Under the pieces are notes generated by a model. That model was not told the DNA's origin. It did no database searches and saw only the letters and a list, made by a program, of their open reading frames with translations. Below are positions 33,306 to 41,973 of a DNA stretch of 64,000 nt, piece after piece. Position numbers and translations under genes: made by a program. Source of the DNA: an uncultured Prevotella sp. (GTDB taxonomy: Bacteria > Bacteroidota > Bacteroidia > Bacteroidales > Bacteroidaceae); assembly GCA_905234265.1 (NCBI GenBank), contig CAJOHJ010000004.1, forward strand, positions 49,893-113,892. The letters are read 5' to 3'. Every line of letters starts with the position of its first letter. Positions within the stretch are counted from its first letter, which is position 1.

Positions 33306-36300
33306 ATGCACCGACTGCTTTCCTCCATCATTCTCTGCTGCATATTCAGTGTAGCCCATGCCGACACGCATGCCCCTTTCTGCTTCTGGTACTGGATGTA
33401 CGGCGCCGTCAGCGAGCAAGGCATAAAAGCTGACTTGCAGGCCATGAAAGACGCTGGGCTTGGCGGCTGCTACCTGATGCCCATCCGCGGTGCAGAACAG
33501 GCTCCGGCCACTCTGCCACCGCTGGGGACGACTCCTGCCCAGCAGCTGACGCCGCAGTTCTGGACGATGGTCGACTGCGCACTCTCCGAGGCCAGCCGCC
33601 TTGGCCTGGAGATGGGCATACACATCTGCGACGGCTTTGCACTTGCCGGCGGTCCGTGGATCAGCCCGGCAGAGTCGATGCAAAAAGTGGTTTGGACCGA
33701 CACCATCGTCGGCGGCGGCCATCATCGCTTCACCATGCGCCGCCCCGAAAGCACTGAGGGCTACTACGAAGACATCGGCCTCTATGCCGTCCCCGTGGAA
33801 GCCACCGCGCTGACCGTCATGCCCACAGCCGTCAGCCACTCGCCCACCATGACTCAGAATGCCAAGGGAGTGTGGTGCGCCGACGAGCCTGCCTACCTGC
33901 AGTATGACTTAGGCCGAAAGACGCTGGTGCGTTCCGTTGAAATCGAGCCTTCCGGCACAAACATCCAGTGCCAGCGGCTGCTGGTGAAGGCCAGCGACGA
34001 CGGCATTGTCTTCAGCACCGTCAAACAGCTGGTGCCTCCGCGCCAGGGCTGGCAGAACACCGGTTTCAACACAACCTTCTCCATTCCTGCCACCGAGGCA
34101 CGCTACTTCCGCTTCGAATGGACGCCAGAAGGCTCCGAGCCAGGCGCTGAAGACCTGGACGCTGCCAAATGGAAAGCCGTGCTGCGGCTTAGAAACATCA
34201 GCCTCCACCCATACGCCGTCATCGACAACTACGAAGGCAAGGCCGGCTATGCGTGGCGCATAGCCCCCGATGCCAGCGACAAGGAGCTGACCTTCGCCGA
34301 CTACTACCGTCCCACCGATTTAATATACGCGCGCGTGAGCGGTCAGGACCTTGTAGACATAGAGCTGCCAGAGTCGCCTGAAGGTGCCTGGCGGCTGCTC
34401 AGAATGGGCCACACGTCCACCGGACACACCAACGCCACTGCTGGCGGAGGCCGCGGGCTGGAGTGTGACAAGTTTTCGCGCCGTGCTGTCGAGAAGCAGG
34501 TCGGCGGCTGGTTCGGCCAGTTCATGCAACGGCCTGGCCACTCTGCAATAAAATACATGCACGTCGACTCATGGGAGTGTGGCTCGCAGAACTGGGGCAG
34601 CGGCTTTGCACAAGAATTCCAGCGGCGTCGCGGCTACGACCTCCTTCCGCTACTCCCGATATATGCCGGAGTGCCTATGAAAGGCGGCGACCAGCTGCTG
34701 CGCGACATCCGCCGCACCATCAACGAACTGGTGAACGACGTCTTCTTCACCACCGTCGCCCAGAAAGCCCGCCAATACGGCGTGCAGCTCTCGTCGGAGA
34801 GTGTTGCACCCACGATGGTCAGCGATGGAATGGAGCATTACAGGCTTGTTGACCTGCCCATGGGAGAGTTCTGGCTGAACTCGCCGACGCACGACAAGAT
34901 GAACGACATGCTCGACGCCATCAGCGGAGCCCACGTCTATGGCAAGCAGATAGTCATGGCCGAAGGCTTCACGGAGGTCCGCGGCGTGTGGGACGAGACA
35001 CCGGCAAGCATCAAGCCCCTCCTCGACCGCAACTTCGCACTGGGCATGAACCGCCTGTTCTTCCACGTCTTCACACACAATCCATACACTGACAAGAAGC
35101 CTGGCATGACTCTCGATGGAATCGGCCTTTTCTTCCAGCGCGACCAAACATGGTTCAGTGAGAGCCGCGCAATGGTCGACTACATCACGCGCTGCCAGCG
35201 GCTGCTGCAGCAGGGCAGCCCAGTGGTGGACATTGCCGTCTTTGCCGGCGAGGAAATGCCATGCCGCGCACTGACGCCCGACCGCGTGGTGCCGCTACTG
35301 CCGGGACTCTTCGGAGCCGACCGCGTGGCTGCCGAGCGGCAGCGACTTGCCAATGTCGGGCAACCGATGGAGGAAAGCCCCGTCGGCGTGCGCCACTCCG
35401 CAGGCATCATAGACCCGAAGGACTGGGTGAATGCCATGCATGGCTACCACTACGACACCGTCAACCGCGACGCCCTGCTCAACGCAACGTTCAACTACCG
35501 CGTGCTGGTAGTGCCGGGCAGCCTGAGGCTTTCGCCAGAGGTGCGCTCGCGACTGTCGGAACTGGCCGACCGTGGCGTGCTGATACTGCGCACTCCCTAC
35601 GAGGCCAGCTATTTTGGCGGTCTGCCTCCCGACGCCGTGCTGCCCGACGGCATAGGCTTCTGCCACCGTGCAACCAGCACTGAAGACATCTACTTCCTCT
35701 GCAACCAGCGCGATGAAACCGTCAGTTTCAGCCCGCAGTTCCGCAGCCGGCGCGCCACAACCAGCGTCTACGACCCAGTCAATGACAAGACCTACGCCTA
35801 CGACGGCACCATCCAGCTGGCCGCCGGGGCTTCCTGCTTCGTTATCTTTGCAGATGGCGGCAGTCCGACGCTAACGAACCGTCAGTCAGCAGGCAATGGA
35901 CAGCCAGTTCGCACGCTACGGACTGAGGTTTCTGCGTGGGATGTCACATTCCGTGAAAACGGCGTCTCGCTGAAGCGCCAGCAGCTGTTCGACTGGAGCA
36001 GCCACAGCGACTCGCGTGTGCGCTTCTTCAGCGGCCATGCACGCTATAAGGCAACTCTCACCGTCAAGGAAAAGCTGGATGCAGGGAGCCGCCTGTGGCT
36101 CTCGATGCCCCGGGTGAGCGACATTGCACATGTGTGGATCAATGGCAAGGACTGCGGCATTGCCTGGACGGCTCCCTACCGTGTGGAAGCCACCAGAGCG
36201 CTCAAGAAAGGCAAGAACGTGATAGAAATAGAGGTGGTAAACACGTGGCACAATGCCCTGCGCGGCTACGACCAGGGGACACCGCCCTACGAAGGCATCT

Positions 36301-36386
36301 GGACGAATGCCAGATACAGAACCAGCGGCACCTCGCTGCTGCCGGCCGGACTGCTGGCACAGCCGGAGGTACTCTGTGAACAGTAG
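33306..36386 (+). CDS. Secreted GH106-like glycosyl hydrolase (alpha-L-rhamnosidase-type)
   Basis: 1026 aa from ATG 33306, one base after the GH2 stop; a TTG at 33297 would overlap that gene. Signal peptide residues 1-19 (LLSSIILCCIFSVAHA). The opening 'FCFWYWMYGAVSEQGIKADL' and 'MKDAGLGGCYLMPI', the barrel segments 'LGLEMGIHICDGFALAGGPW', 'YMHVDSWECGSQNWG' and 'FAQEFQRRRGYDLLPLLPI', and the C-terminal 'WINGKDCGIAWTAPYRVEAT' jelly roll match the GH106/GH106-like family of Bacteroidetes. Members with known activity release alpha-L-rhamnose from pectic or other plant glycans. The exact substrate is inference. Confidence 0.75.
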   Translation: MHRLLSSIILCCIFSVAHADTHAPFCFWYWMYGAVSEQGIKADLQAMKDAGLGGCYLMPIRGAEQAPATLPPLGTTPAQQLTPQFWTMVDCALSEASRLGLEMGIHICDGFALAGGPWISPAESMQKVVWTDTIVGGGHHRFTMRRPESTEGYYEDIGLYAVPVEATALTVMPTAVSHSPTMTQNAKGVWCADEPAYLQYDLGRKTLVRSVEIEPSGTNIQCQRLLVKASDDGIVFSTVKQLVPPRQGWQNTGFNTTFSIPATEARYFRFEWTPEGSEPGAEDLDAAKWKAVLRLRNISLHPYAVIDNYEGKAGYAWRIAPDASDKELTFADYYRPTDLIYARVSGQDLVDIELPESPEGAWRLLRMGHTSTGHTNATAGGGRGLECDKFSRRAVEKQVGGWFGQFMQRPGHSAIKYMHVDSWECGSQNWGSGFAQEFQRRRGYDLLPLLPIYAGVPMKGGDQLLRDIRRTINELVNDVFFTTVAQKARQYGVQLSSESVAPTMVSDGMEHYRLVDLPMGEFWLNSPTHDKMNDMLDAISGAHVYGKQIVMAEGFTEVRGVWDETPASIKPLLDRNFALGMNRLFFHVFTHNPYTDKKPGMTLDGIGLFFQRDQTWFSESRAMVDYITRCQRLLQQGSPVVDIAVFAGEEMPCRALTPDRVVPLLPGLFGADRVAAERQRLANVGQPMEESPVGVRHSAGIIDPKDWVNAMHGYHYDTVNRDALLNATFNYRVLVVPGSLRLSPEVRSRLSELADRGVLILRTPYEASYFGGLPPDAVLPDGIGFCHRATSTEDIYFLCNQRDETVSFSPQFRSRRATTSVYDPVNDKTYAYDGTIQLAAGASCFVIFADGGSPTLTNRQSAGNGQPVRTLRTEVSAWDVTFRENGVSLKRQQLFDWSSHSDSRVRFFSGHARYKATLTVKEKLDAGSRLWLSMPRVSDIAHVWINGKDCGIAWTAPYRVEATRALKKGKNVIEIEVVNTWHNALRGYDQGTPPYEGIWTNARYRTSGTSLLPAGLLAQPEVLCEQ

Positions 36387-36407
36387 AAATCATAAAACGC
36401 TAAGACT

Positions 36408-37988
36408 ATGAGAATATCAAGCAAGAAACTCCTATTGACGGCTACATGCCTCTTTGCACTGGCATCACGCGCGGAAATCCGCCTGCCACAGTTCTTCTCA
36501 GACAACATGGTGCTGCAGCAGGACACGCAGTGCCGCCTGTGGGGATGGGCCGACGGCGGCGGCGTAGTCACCGTCGTCACATCGTGGGACTACAAGACCT
36601 ATTCAGCCATCGTCGGCAGCGACGGCCGCTTCGAAGTAACCTTCCAGACTCCCGTGGCCGGCGGTCCCTATGACATAACCATCAAGGAGCAGCAGTCGCC
36701 CATAGCACACTTCTCGGCAGCTGCGCCGGCAGAAGCAGACACCACCAAGGTGGCCGACGCCGACCTGTACCCCACGTCGTCGCTGCTCATCGAGAACATC
36801 ATGGTCGGCGAGGTGTGGATATGCTCCGGCCAGTCGAACATGGAAATGACCATGAAGGGCTACAAGCAGCAGCCCGTGGAGGGTGCCACCGAGGAACTGC
36901 TCAGCTGCCGCGACCAGCAGCTGCGCCTTTTCACCGCCAAGCGCAACGCATCGCTGACGCCCGCCAGCGACCTCAGCGGACAGTGGAGCGAGGCCAGCAG
37001 CGGCAGCGTGCGTGAATTCTCGGCCACGGCCTACTATTTCGGCCGCTCGTTGCGCAAGGCCCTCGACGTGCCTGTAGGCCTCATCGTCACCTCATGGGGC
37101 GGCTCAGCCTGCGAGGCGTGGATGAGTCCCGAGTGGCTGCAAGCCTTCCCCGAAGTGCAGCAGACCGTCACCGAAGATGACGTCCGCAAGCTCCAGCAGC
37201 GCTGTCCCACCGCCCTCTACAACGGACAGCTGCGCCCGCTCATCGGCTACGCCATGCGCGGAGCCATCTGGTATCAGGGAGAAGACAACATTCCGCGCTT
37301 CAACTACTACTCGCTGCTGATGAAGAGCATGGTGGAAGGCTGGCGCGACGAGTGGAAGCAGGGAGAGTTCCCCTTCTACTATTGTCAGATAGCTCCCTAC
37401 GACTATTCGCTGATAGGCTGGAAGGACAGCCAGTATCTGCGCGAGCAGCAGATGCAGGCGGAGACCATGATTGCCAACTGCCGCATGGCCGTGCTTATGG
37501 ATGCTGGCCTCAGATACGGCATCCATCCGCGCAAGAAGCGCCAGGCCGGCGAAAGGCTTGCACTGCTGGCACTGGGCAACACCTACCAGATGAAGGGCAT
37601 GCCCGACTTCGCCGTCTACAAGGAGACCGTCTTCCAGAACGACACTGCCGTCATCTCCTTCGACCGCTCGAAGGAATGGATATATTTTGAGAACGGCGAC
37701 CCTCTAATGCTTACCACCTCAGCAGGCAAGCAGGTGTGCCGCAACCTTGAAGTTGCCGGCCCAGACCACGTGTTCCACCCTGCCACCAAGGCCTGGGTGA
37801 GCCGCAACCGCCTCTATGTCGTCTGCGATGCCGTCAGCCGTCCCGTCTCCGTGCGCTATGCATGGCGCGACTGGGCAGAGGGCGACCTCATGCACGACGG
37901 TCTGCCCGTCTCCTCATTCCGTACCGACGACTGGGAATACAATCCCCAGGCCGTCTCTACCGACAAGGACTATAACAATCCGCAATAA
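36408..37988 (+). CDS. Sialate O-acetylesterase family SGNH esterase
   Basis: 526 aa with signal peptide (residues 1-22, LLLTATCLFALASRAE). The nucleophile Ser is in 'VWICSGQSNMEM' (SGQSNM block of the SASA family), and 'GAIWYQGEDN' and 'VPVGLIVTSWGGSACEAWMS' are the other conserved blocks. The catalytic His is probably in 'GIHPRKKRQAGERLA' (a G-I-H-P variant of the usual D-I-H-P). These secreted esterases remove acetyl groups from sugars. In polysaccharide loci they usually deacetylate plant glycans such as pectin rather than sialic acid. It follows the GH106-like gene by 21 bp. Confidence 0.88.
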   Translation: MRISSKKLLLTATCLFALASRAEIRLPQFFSDNMVLQQDTQCRLWGWADGGGVVTVVTSWDYKTYSAIVGSDGRFEVTFQTPVAGGPYDITIKEQQSPIAHFSAAAPAEADTTKVADADLYPTSSLLIENIMVGEVWICSGQSNMEMTMKGYKQQPVEGATEELLSCRDQQLRLFTAKRNASLTPASDLSGQWSEASSGSVREFSATAYYFGRSLRKALDVPVGLIVTSWGGSACEAWMSPEWLQAFPEVQQTVTEDDVRKLQQRCPTALYNGQLRPLIGYAMRGAIWYQGEDNIPRFNYYSLLMKSMVEGWRDEWKQGEFPFYYCQIAPYDYSLIGWKDSQYLREQQMQAETMIANCRMAVLMDAGLRYGIHPRKKRQAGERLALLALGNTYQMKGMPDFAVYKETVFQNDTAVISFDRSKEWIYFENGDPLMLTTSAGKQVCRNLEVAGPDHVFHPATKAWVSRNRLYVVCDAVSRPVSVRYAWRDWAEGDLMHDGLPVSSFRTDDWEYNPQAVSTDKDYNNPQ

Positions 37989-38015
37989 AATTTTCATTAA
38001 TTTGCAGGATTTTCT

Positions 38016-38023
38016 TACTTTTG
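38016..38023 (+). promoter_or_regulatory. Internal -7 box (TACTTTTG) before the second GH2 gene
   Basis: TACTTTTG lies 88 bp before ATG 38112 in the longest gap of the cluster so far (123 bp), suggesting a second transcription start within the locus. Confidence 0.5.
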
Positions 38024-38111
38024 CATCAGAATTCGTGTAAAACATGTCTGCTGAAAACGTTGTATTAGACCTGTTCTGCGGTTGCAAATAACTATTAACC
38101 TCTACGATACA

Positions 38112-40907
38112 ATGAATGCGCATAGACTTCCGGTAATTGCCATGGCGCTGGCCCTGCTGGGCGGCGTAATGCCTGCGGAGGCCGAGGACTATTCGGTGGC
38201 AGGACTGTTCCAGATAGAGAACGGCGGCAGAATGGTGTGGAACTTCAACAGCGGATGGCGCTTCCTGCCAGGCGATGCCGAGGGTGCCGAAAAGAGCGGC
38301 TTCGACGACAGCCAGTGGCAGGTGGTGACGGCTCCGCACACGGTGCAGCTGATGCCTGCCGAGGCCAGCGGATGCAGAAACTACCAGGGCGTGGCATGGT
38401 ACAGGAAGCACTTCGTAATGCCGCGTGAGACGGCCGGCCGCGACGTGTCGCTGCACTTCGAAGCCATTATGGGACGGCAGACCATCTACGTGAACGGCCG
38501 AAAGGTCAAGGAGCATGAGGGCGGCTACCTGCCCATAACCGTCGGCTTGACGGAGCTGGGATGCAAGGCTGGCGACAACGTCGTCATTGCCGTGAAGGCC
38601 GACAACAGCGACGACAATAGCTATCCGCCGGGCAAGAAGCAGATGACGCTCGACTTTGCCTACCACGGCGGCATGTACCGCGACGTGTGGATGATTGCAA
38701 AGCAGCCGGTGGCCATCACTGACGCCATAGAGGCCGGCAGAGTGGCCGGCGGCGGCATCTTCGTCCACTACGAGGACGTCAGCGCGAAGAGTGCCACGGT
38801 GGTGATAGCCACCGAGCTGCGCAACAACGACTCGCGGCAGCGCACGGTAACCGTGGAGCAGTCGCTGTCGGAACCGGTATGCTACAGAGACACGGAATTA
38901 TCTTACGGAGATAATTCCGTAACATGCAGAGATAAAAAATTATCTTACGGAGATAATTTCGTAACACGCAGAGATAATTCTGTAACTCACAGAGATAATT
39001 CTGTAACTCACAGAGATAATTCCGTAACTCACACAGTTAGCAGGAAGATAACGCTGAAGGCCGGCCAGACGGCCACTGTCGTGCAGCGCATTGTGGTAAG
39101 GCAGCCACGGCTGTGGTCGCCGGAAACGCCACACCTTTATAATATATATACGCGCGTGCGCGAGGGCCGCCAGACTCTCGACGGCGGCATGACGCGTGCA
39201 GGCATCCGCAGCTTCGAATTCGTGCGCACCGACGACGCCCAAGGGCGCACGCCGGGCTTCTACCTGAACGGCAGCCGCTACCACCAGCTGGTGGGCGCCA
39301 ACCGCCACCAGGACTTTGCCTATGTGGGCAATGCGCTGCCAAACTCGCAGCAGTGGCGCGACGCCAAGCGTCTGAGGGATGCCGGCTTTACCATCATCCG
39401 CACGGCTCACTATCCGCAGGACCCGTCGTTCATGGATGCCTGCGATGAAATGGGGCTTTTCGTCATCGTGGCAACTCCCGGCTGGCAGTACTGGAACAAA
39501 GACGCCGGCTGGGCTGAGAAAGTGCATGAGAACACACGGCAGATTATCCGCCGCGACCGCAACCATCCCTGCGTGCTGATGTGGGAGCCTATCCTTAACG
39601 AGACCCGCTACCCTGAGGACTTTGCCCTGGAGGCTCTGAAAATCACCCGCGAGGAATATCCCTACACAGGGCGCCCTGTGGCTGCTGCCGACATGCATTC
39701 GGCAGGCGTCATGCAGAACTACGACGTGGTCTACGGATGGCCTGGCGACGATGCCAAGGCCAAGGCTGCACACGACAGCGGCAATGCCGAGGAAGCAGCA
39801 AAATGGCCGCGGCAACCGATATTTACGCGTGAGTTCGGAGAACTGGTCGACGACTGGTACGCCCACAACAACCTGAACCGTGCCTCGCGGTCGTGGGGCG
39901 AGCGTCCGCAGATGGTGCAGGCCATGAGCCTGCGGCAGTCGGCAAGGGAATTGTATCAGACTAACGGACAGTTCATTGGCGGTTGCCAGTGGCATCCCTT
40001 CGACCACCAGCGCGGATACCATCCCGACCCCTACTGGGGCGGCATCTACGATGCCTTCCGGCAGGAGAAGACGGCTTTCTGGATGTTTGCCGCACTGCTG
40101 ACAGACGGCAGCGAACAGCCAATGGTAAAGATAGCCCACGAAATGACGCAGTTCTCGGAGGCAGACGTGACGGTCTTCTCCAACTGTGACAGCGTGAGGC
40201 TGACAACTTACGGCGGCGAACACTGCTGGACGCTGCCCGTGACTGACGGCATGGCCGTTTTCAAGGGCGCATGGGACTTCTTCGAGGCCCGCCAGCACAG
40301 CTACACGCAGAAGTCATGGCAGAGCGTGACCATGCTTGCCGAAGGCATCTGCCAAGGCAAGGTTGCCGCCAGCGAGGAGAAGATGCCCTCGCGGCGGTCT
40401 ACAAAGCTGGCCCTCCGCGTGGCCGACATGGGTCGCCAACTGGTGGCCGACGGCAGCGACTTCACGACAGTAGTCTGCGAAGTCACCGACGACCTCGGCC
40501 ATGTGCGCCGGCTGGCCAAGGAGAACATCTGTTTCACCGTCAGCGGCGAGGGAAGCATCATCGGCGATGCAGCCATCAATGCCAACCCACGCGCCGTGGA
40601 ATGGGGGTCGGCACCGCTGCTCGTCCGCTCCACACGCAAGGCCGGAAAAATCAAGATACACGCCGAGGTGCAGTTCCCCGGCACTCATGCTCCCACGGCT
40701 GCCGAACTGGAAATAGAGAGCGGGGCGAGCGCCATGCAGTTCTGCGACGCCAGCGACTCTGCCGACGGCCAGGCATCACCAGCTGCCGCCGGGCAGCAAG
40801 CCTCCGGACAGCACCAGCAGCAGCCGGCCCAGCTCTCCGAGCAGGAGAAAGCACGCATGCTGCAGGAAGTGGAGGCCCAGCAGGCTGACTTCGGAATTCA
40901 GCAATAA
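38112..40907 (+). CDS. Glycoside hydrolase family 2, second copy, with in-frame repeat insertion and Q-rich tail
   Basis: 931 aa from ATG 38112 (a TTG at 38082 is rejected because no signal peptide would be at the front). Signal peptide residues 1-25 (LPVIAMALALLGGVMPAEA). GH2 order: jelly roll ('WNFNSGWRFLPGDAEGAEKS', 'GVAWYRKHF'), Ig-like domain, TIM barrel with acid/base Glu497 in 'MWEPILNETRYP' and nucleophile Glu in 'IFTREFGELVDDW', then DUF4982-like and other C-terminal domains. Residues about 260-308 are the 21-bp repeat array (LSYGDNS, VTCRDKK, VTRRDNS, VTHRDNS), within the Ig-like domain. The C-terminus is low-complexity and Gln/Ala-rich ('GQQASGQHQQQPAQLSEQEK'), unusual for the family. 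Likely beta-galactosidase or beta-glucuronidase type. Confidence 0.85.
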   Translation: MNAHRLPVIAMALALLGGVMPAEAEDYSVAGLFQIENGGRMVWNFNSGWRFLPGDAEGAEKSGFDDSQWQVVTAPHTVQLMPAEASGCRNYQGVAWYRKHFVMPRETAGRDVSLHFEAIMGRQTIYVNGRKVKEHEGGYLPITVGLTELGCKAGDNVVIAVKADNSDDNSYPPGKKQMTLDFAYHGGMYRDVWMIAKQPVAITDAIEAGRVAGGGIFVHYEDVSAKSATVVIATELRNNDSRQRTVTVEQSLSEPVCYRDTELSYGDNSVTCRDKKLSYGDNFVTRRDNSVTHRDNSVTHRDNSVTHTVSRKITLKAGQTATVVQRIVVRQPRLWSPETPHLYNIYTRVREGRQTLDGGMTRAGIRSFEFVRTDDAQGRTPGFYLNGSRYHQLVGANRHQDFAYVGNALPNSQQWRDAKRLRDAGFTIIRTAHYPQDPSFMDACDEMGLFVIVATPGWQYWNKDAGWAEKVHENTRQIIRRDRNHPCVLMWEPILNETRYPEDFALEALKITREEYPYTGRPVAAADMHSAGVMQNYDVVYGWPGDDAKAKAAHDSGNAEEAAKWPRQPIFTREFGELVDDWYAHNNLNRASRSWGERPQMVQAMSLRQSARELYQTNGQFIGGCQWHPFDHQRGYHPDPYWGGIYDAFRQEKTAFWMFAALLTDGSEQPMVKIAHEMTQFSEADVTVFSNCDSVRLTTYGGEHCWTLPVTDGMAVFKGAWDFFEARQHSYTQKSWQSVTMLAEGICQGKVAASEEKMPSRRSTKLALRVADMGRQLVADGSDFTTVVCEVTDDLGHVRRLAKENICFTVSGEGSIIGDAAINANPRAVEWGSAPLLVRSTRKAGKIKIHAEVQFPGTHAPTAAELEIESGASAMQFCDASDSADGQASPAAAGQQASGQHQQQPAQLSEQEKARMLQEVEAQQADFGIQQ
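38889..39035 (+). repeat. 21-bp repeat family A, copy 4, inside the second GH2 gene
   Basis: About seven 21-bp units, alternating the TTATCTTACGGAGATAA form and GTAACATGCAGA, then three GTAACTCACAGA units. The frame stays open as 7-residue repeats. The unit order differs from that in the methyltransferase array. Confidence 0.9.
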
Positions 40908-40992
40908 AATGCAAAAAAAATGCGCCAAGTGTTACAAACAGAGTGCTAAAACGTCTAAAATAATGTAAAGCTTTACTACTACTAAGTACTTA

Positions 40993-41886
40993 ATGGGCAT
41001 TTTCAGAAGGCATAAGTGTGCATTGATGGCCATTGTGGCACTATTGTCGTTGTGGCCGTCGGAGGTCTGTGCTAAGAAAAAAGCGCAGGCACCGCAGTTC
41101 CGCATTGCCGCCTGCGACTGGATGATGCTAAAGCGCCAGAAGATTGGCGAATTCCAGCTGGCCAAGGACATCGGAGCCGACGGCATCGAGGTGGACATGG
41201 GGCCGCTGGGGCAGAGACAGCTGTTCGACAACAAATTGCGCGAACCGCACTTCCAGACTCTCTTCCGCCACACTGCCGACTCGCTGGGCATCAGCGTGCC
41301 GTCGATGGCCATGTCGGGATTCTTCGCCCAGAGTTTTCTTAAGCGCGACAACTATCGCGAATTGATTGCCGACTGCCTGCAGTCCATGCAGGTGATGGGG
41401 GCAACAGTGGCTTTCCTGCCATTAGGGGGCAGCGGCACCCAGTGGCAACAGCCAGGCAGCGAGCGCACCGAGATGGTGAGCCGCCTGCGCGACGTGGGAG
41501 AAATGGCCCTCGCCCAGGGAAAGGTGATTGCCATTCGCACCCAGATGCCTGCGGAGGAGAGTCTCCGGCTGCTGCAAGAGGTTGGCAGCAAGGGCATTAC
41601 GATTTACTATAACCTGCAAGATGCCGTCGACGCCCACCGCGACGTCAGCAGCGAGCTTCGCACGCTGGGAGCAGAGAATATTGCCCAGATACACGCCTCG
41701 CTGACAGACAGCGTGACGCTGGACAAAGACCCGCGCATCGACATGCGCTGCGTGCGCAAGACTCTGCGCAAGATGAAGTGGACAGGATGGCTCGTGGTGG
41801 AGCGCTCACGCAATGCCAAGGACGTGCGCAACGTCCGCGGAAACTTCTCTACTAACGTCGCCTACCTGAGGAAAATCTTCCAGTGA
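40993..41886 (+). CDS. Secreted sugar phosphate isomerase/epimerase-like TIM-barrel protein
   Basis: 297 aa with signal peptide (residues 1-27, ALMAIVALLSLWPSEVCAK). The body is a xylose-isomerase-like (AP endonuclease 2 family) barrel: 'IGEFQLAKDIGADGIEVDMG' (strand with metal-side Glu), 'YRELIADCLQSMQVMGATVA', 'ALAQGKVIAIRTQMPAEESL' and 'AENIAQIHASLTD'. Most relatives act on intracellular sugars; a secreted version in a glycan locus suggests a periplasmic sugar isomerase, epimerase or non-catalytic sugar binder. Substrate unknown. The usual metal-binding set is only partly visible, so activity is uncertain. Confidence 0.7.
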   Translation: MGIFRRHKCALMAIVALLSLWPSEVCAKKKAQAPQFRIAACDWMMLKRQKIGEFQLAKDIGADGIEVDMGPLGQRQLFDNKLREPHFQTLFRHTADSLGISVPSMAMSGFFAQSFLKRDNYRELIADCLQSMQVMGATVAFLPLGGSGTQWQQPGSERTEMVSRLRDVGEMALAQGKVIAIRTQMPAEESLRLLQEVGSKGITIYYNLQDAVDAHRDVSSELRTLGAENIAQIHASLTDSVTLDKDPRIDMRCVRKTLRKMKWTGWLVVERSRNAKDVRNVRGNFSTNVAYLRKIFQ

Positions 41887-41973
41887 CGGAACAACCAGAC
41901 AAAAATACCATAAATAACGCATAACAAAAATAACGAGACAACAACTACAACAATCTAAAAACCAAATTTGCTT

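Noticed and set aside
38940..40298. 452-codon minus-strand frame opposite the second GH2 gene
   Set aside because: It reads antisense through the repeat array (IISVSYR units). The array is open on both strands, which extends the shadow frame artificially.
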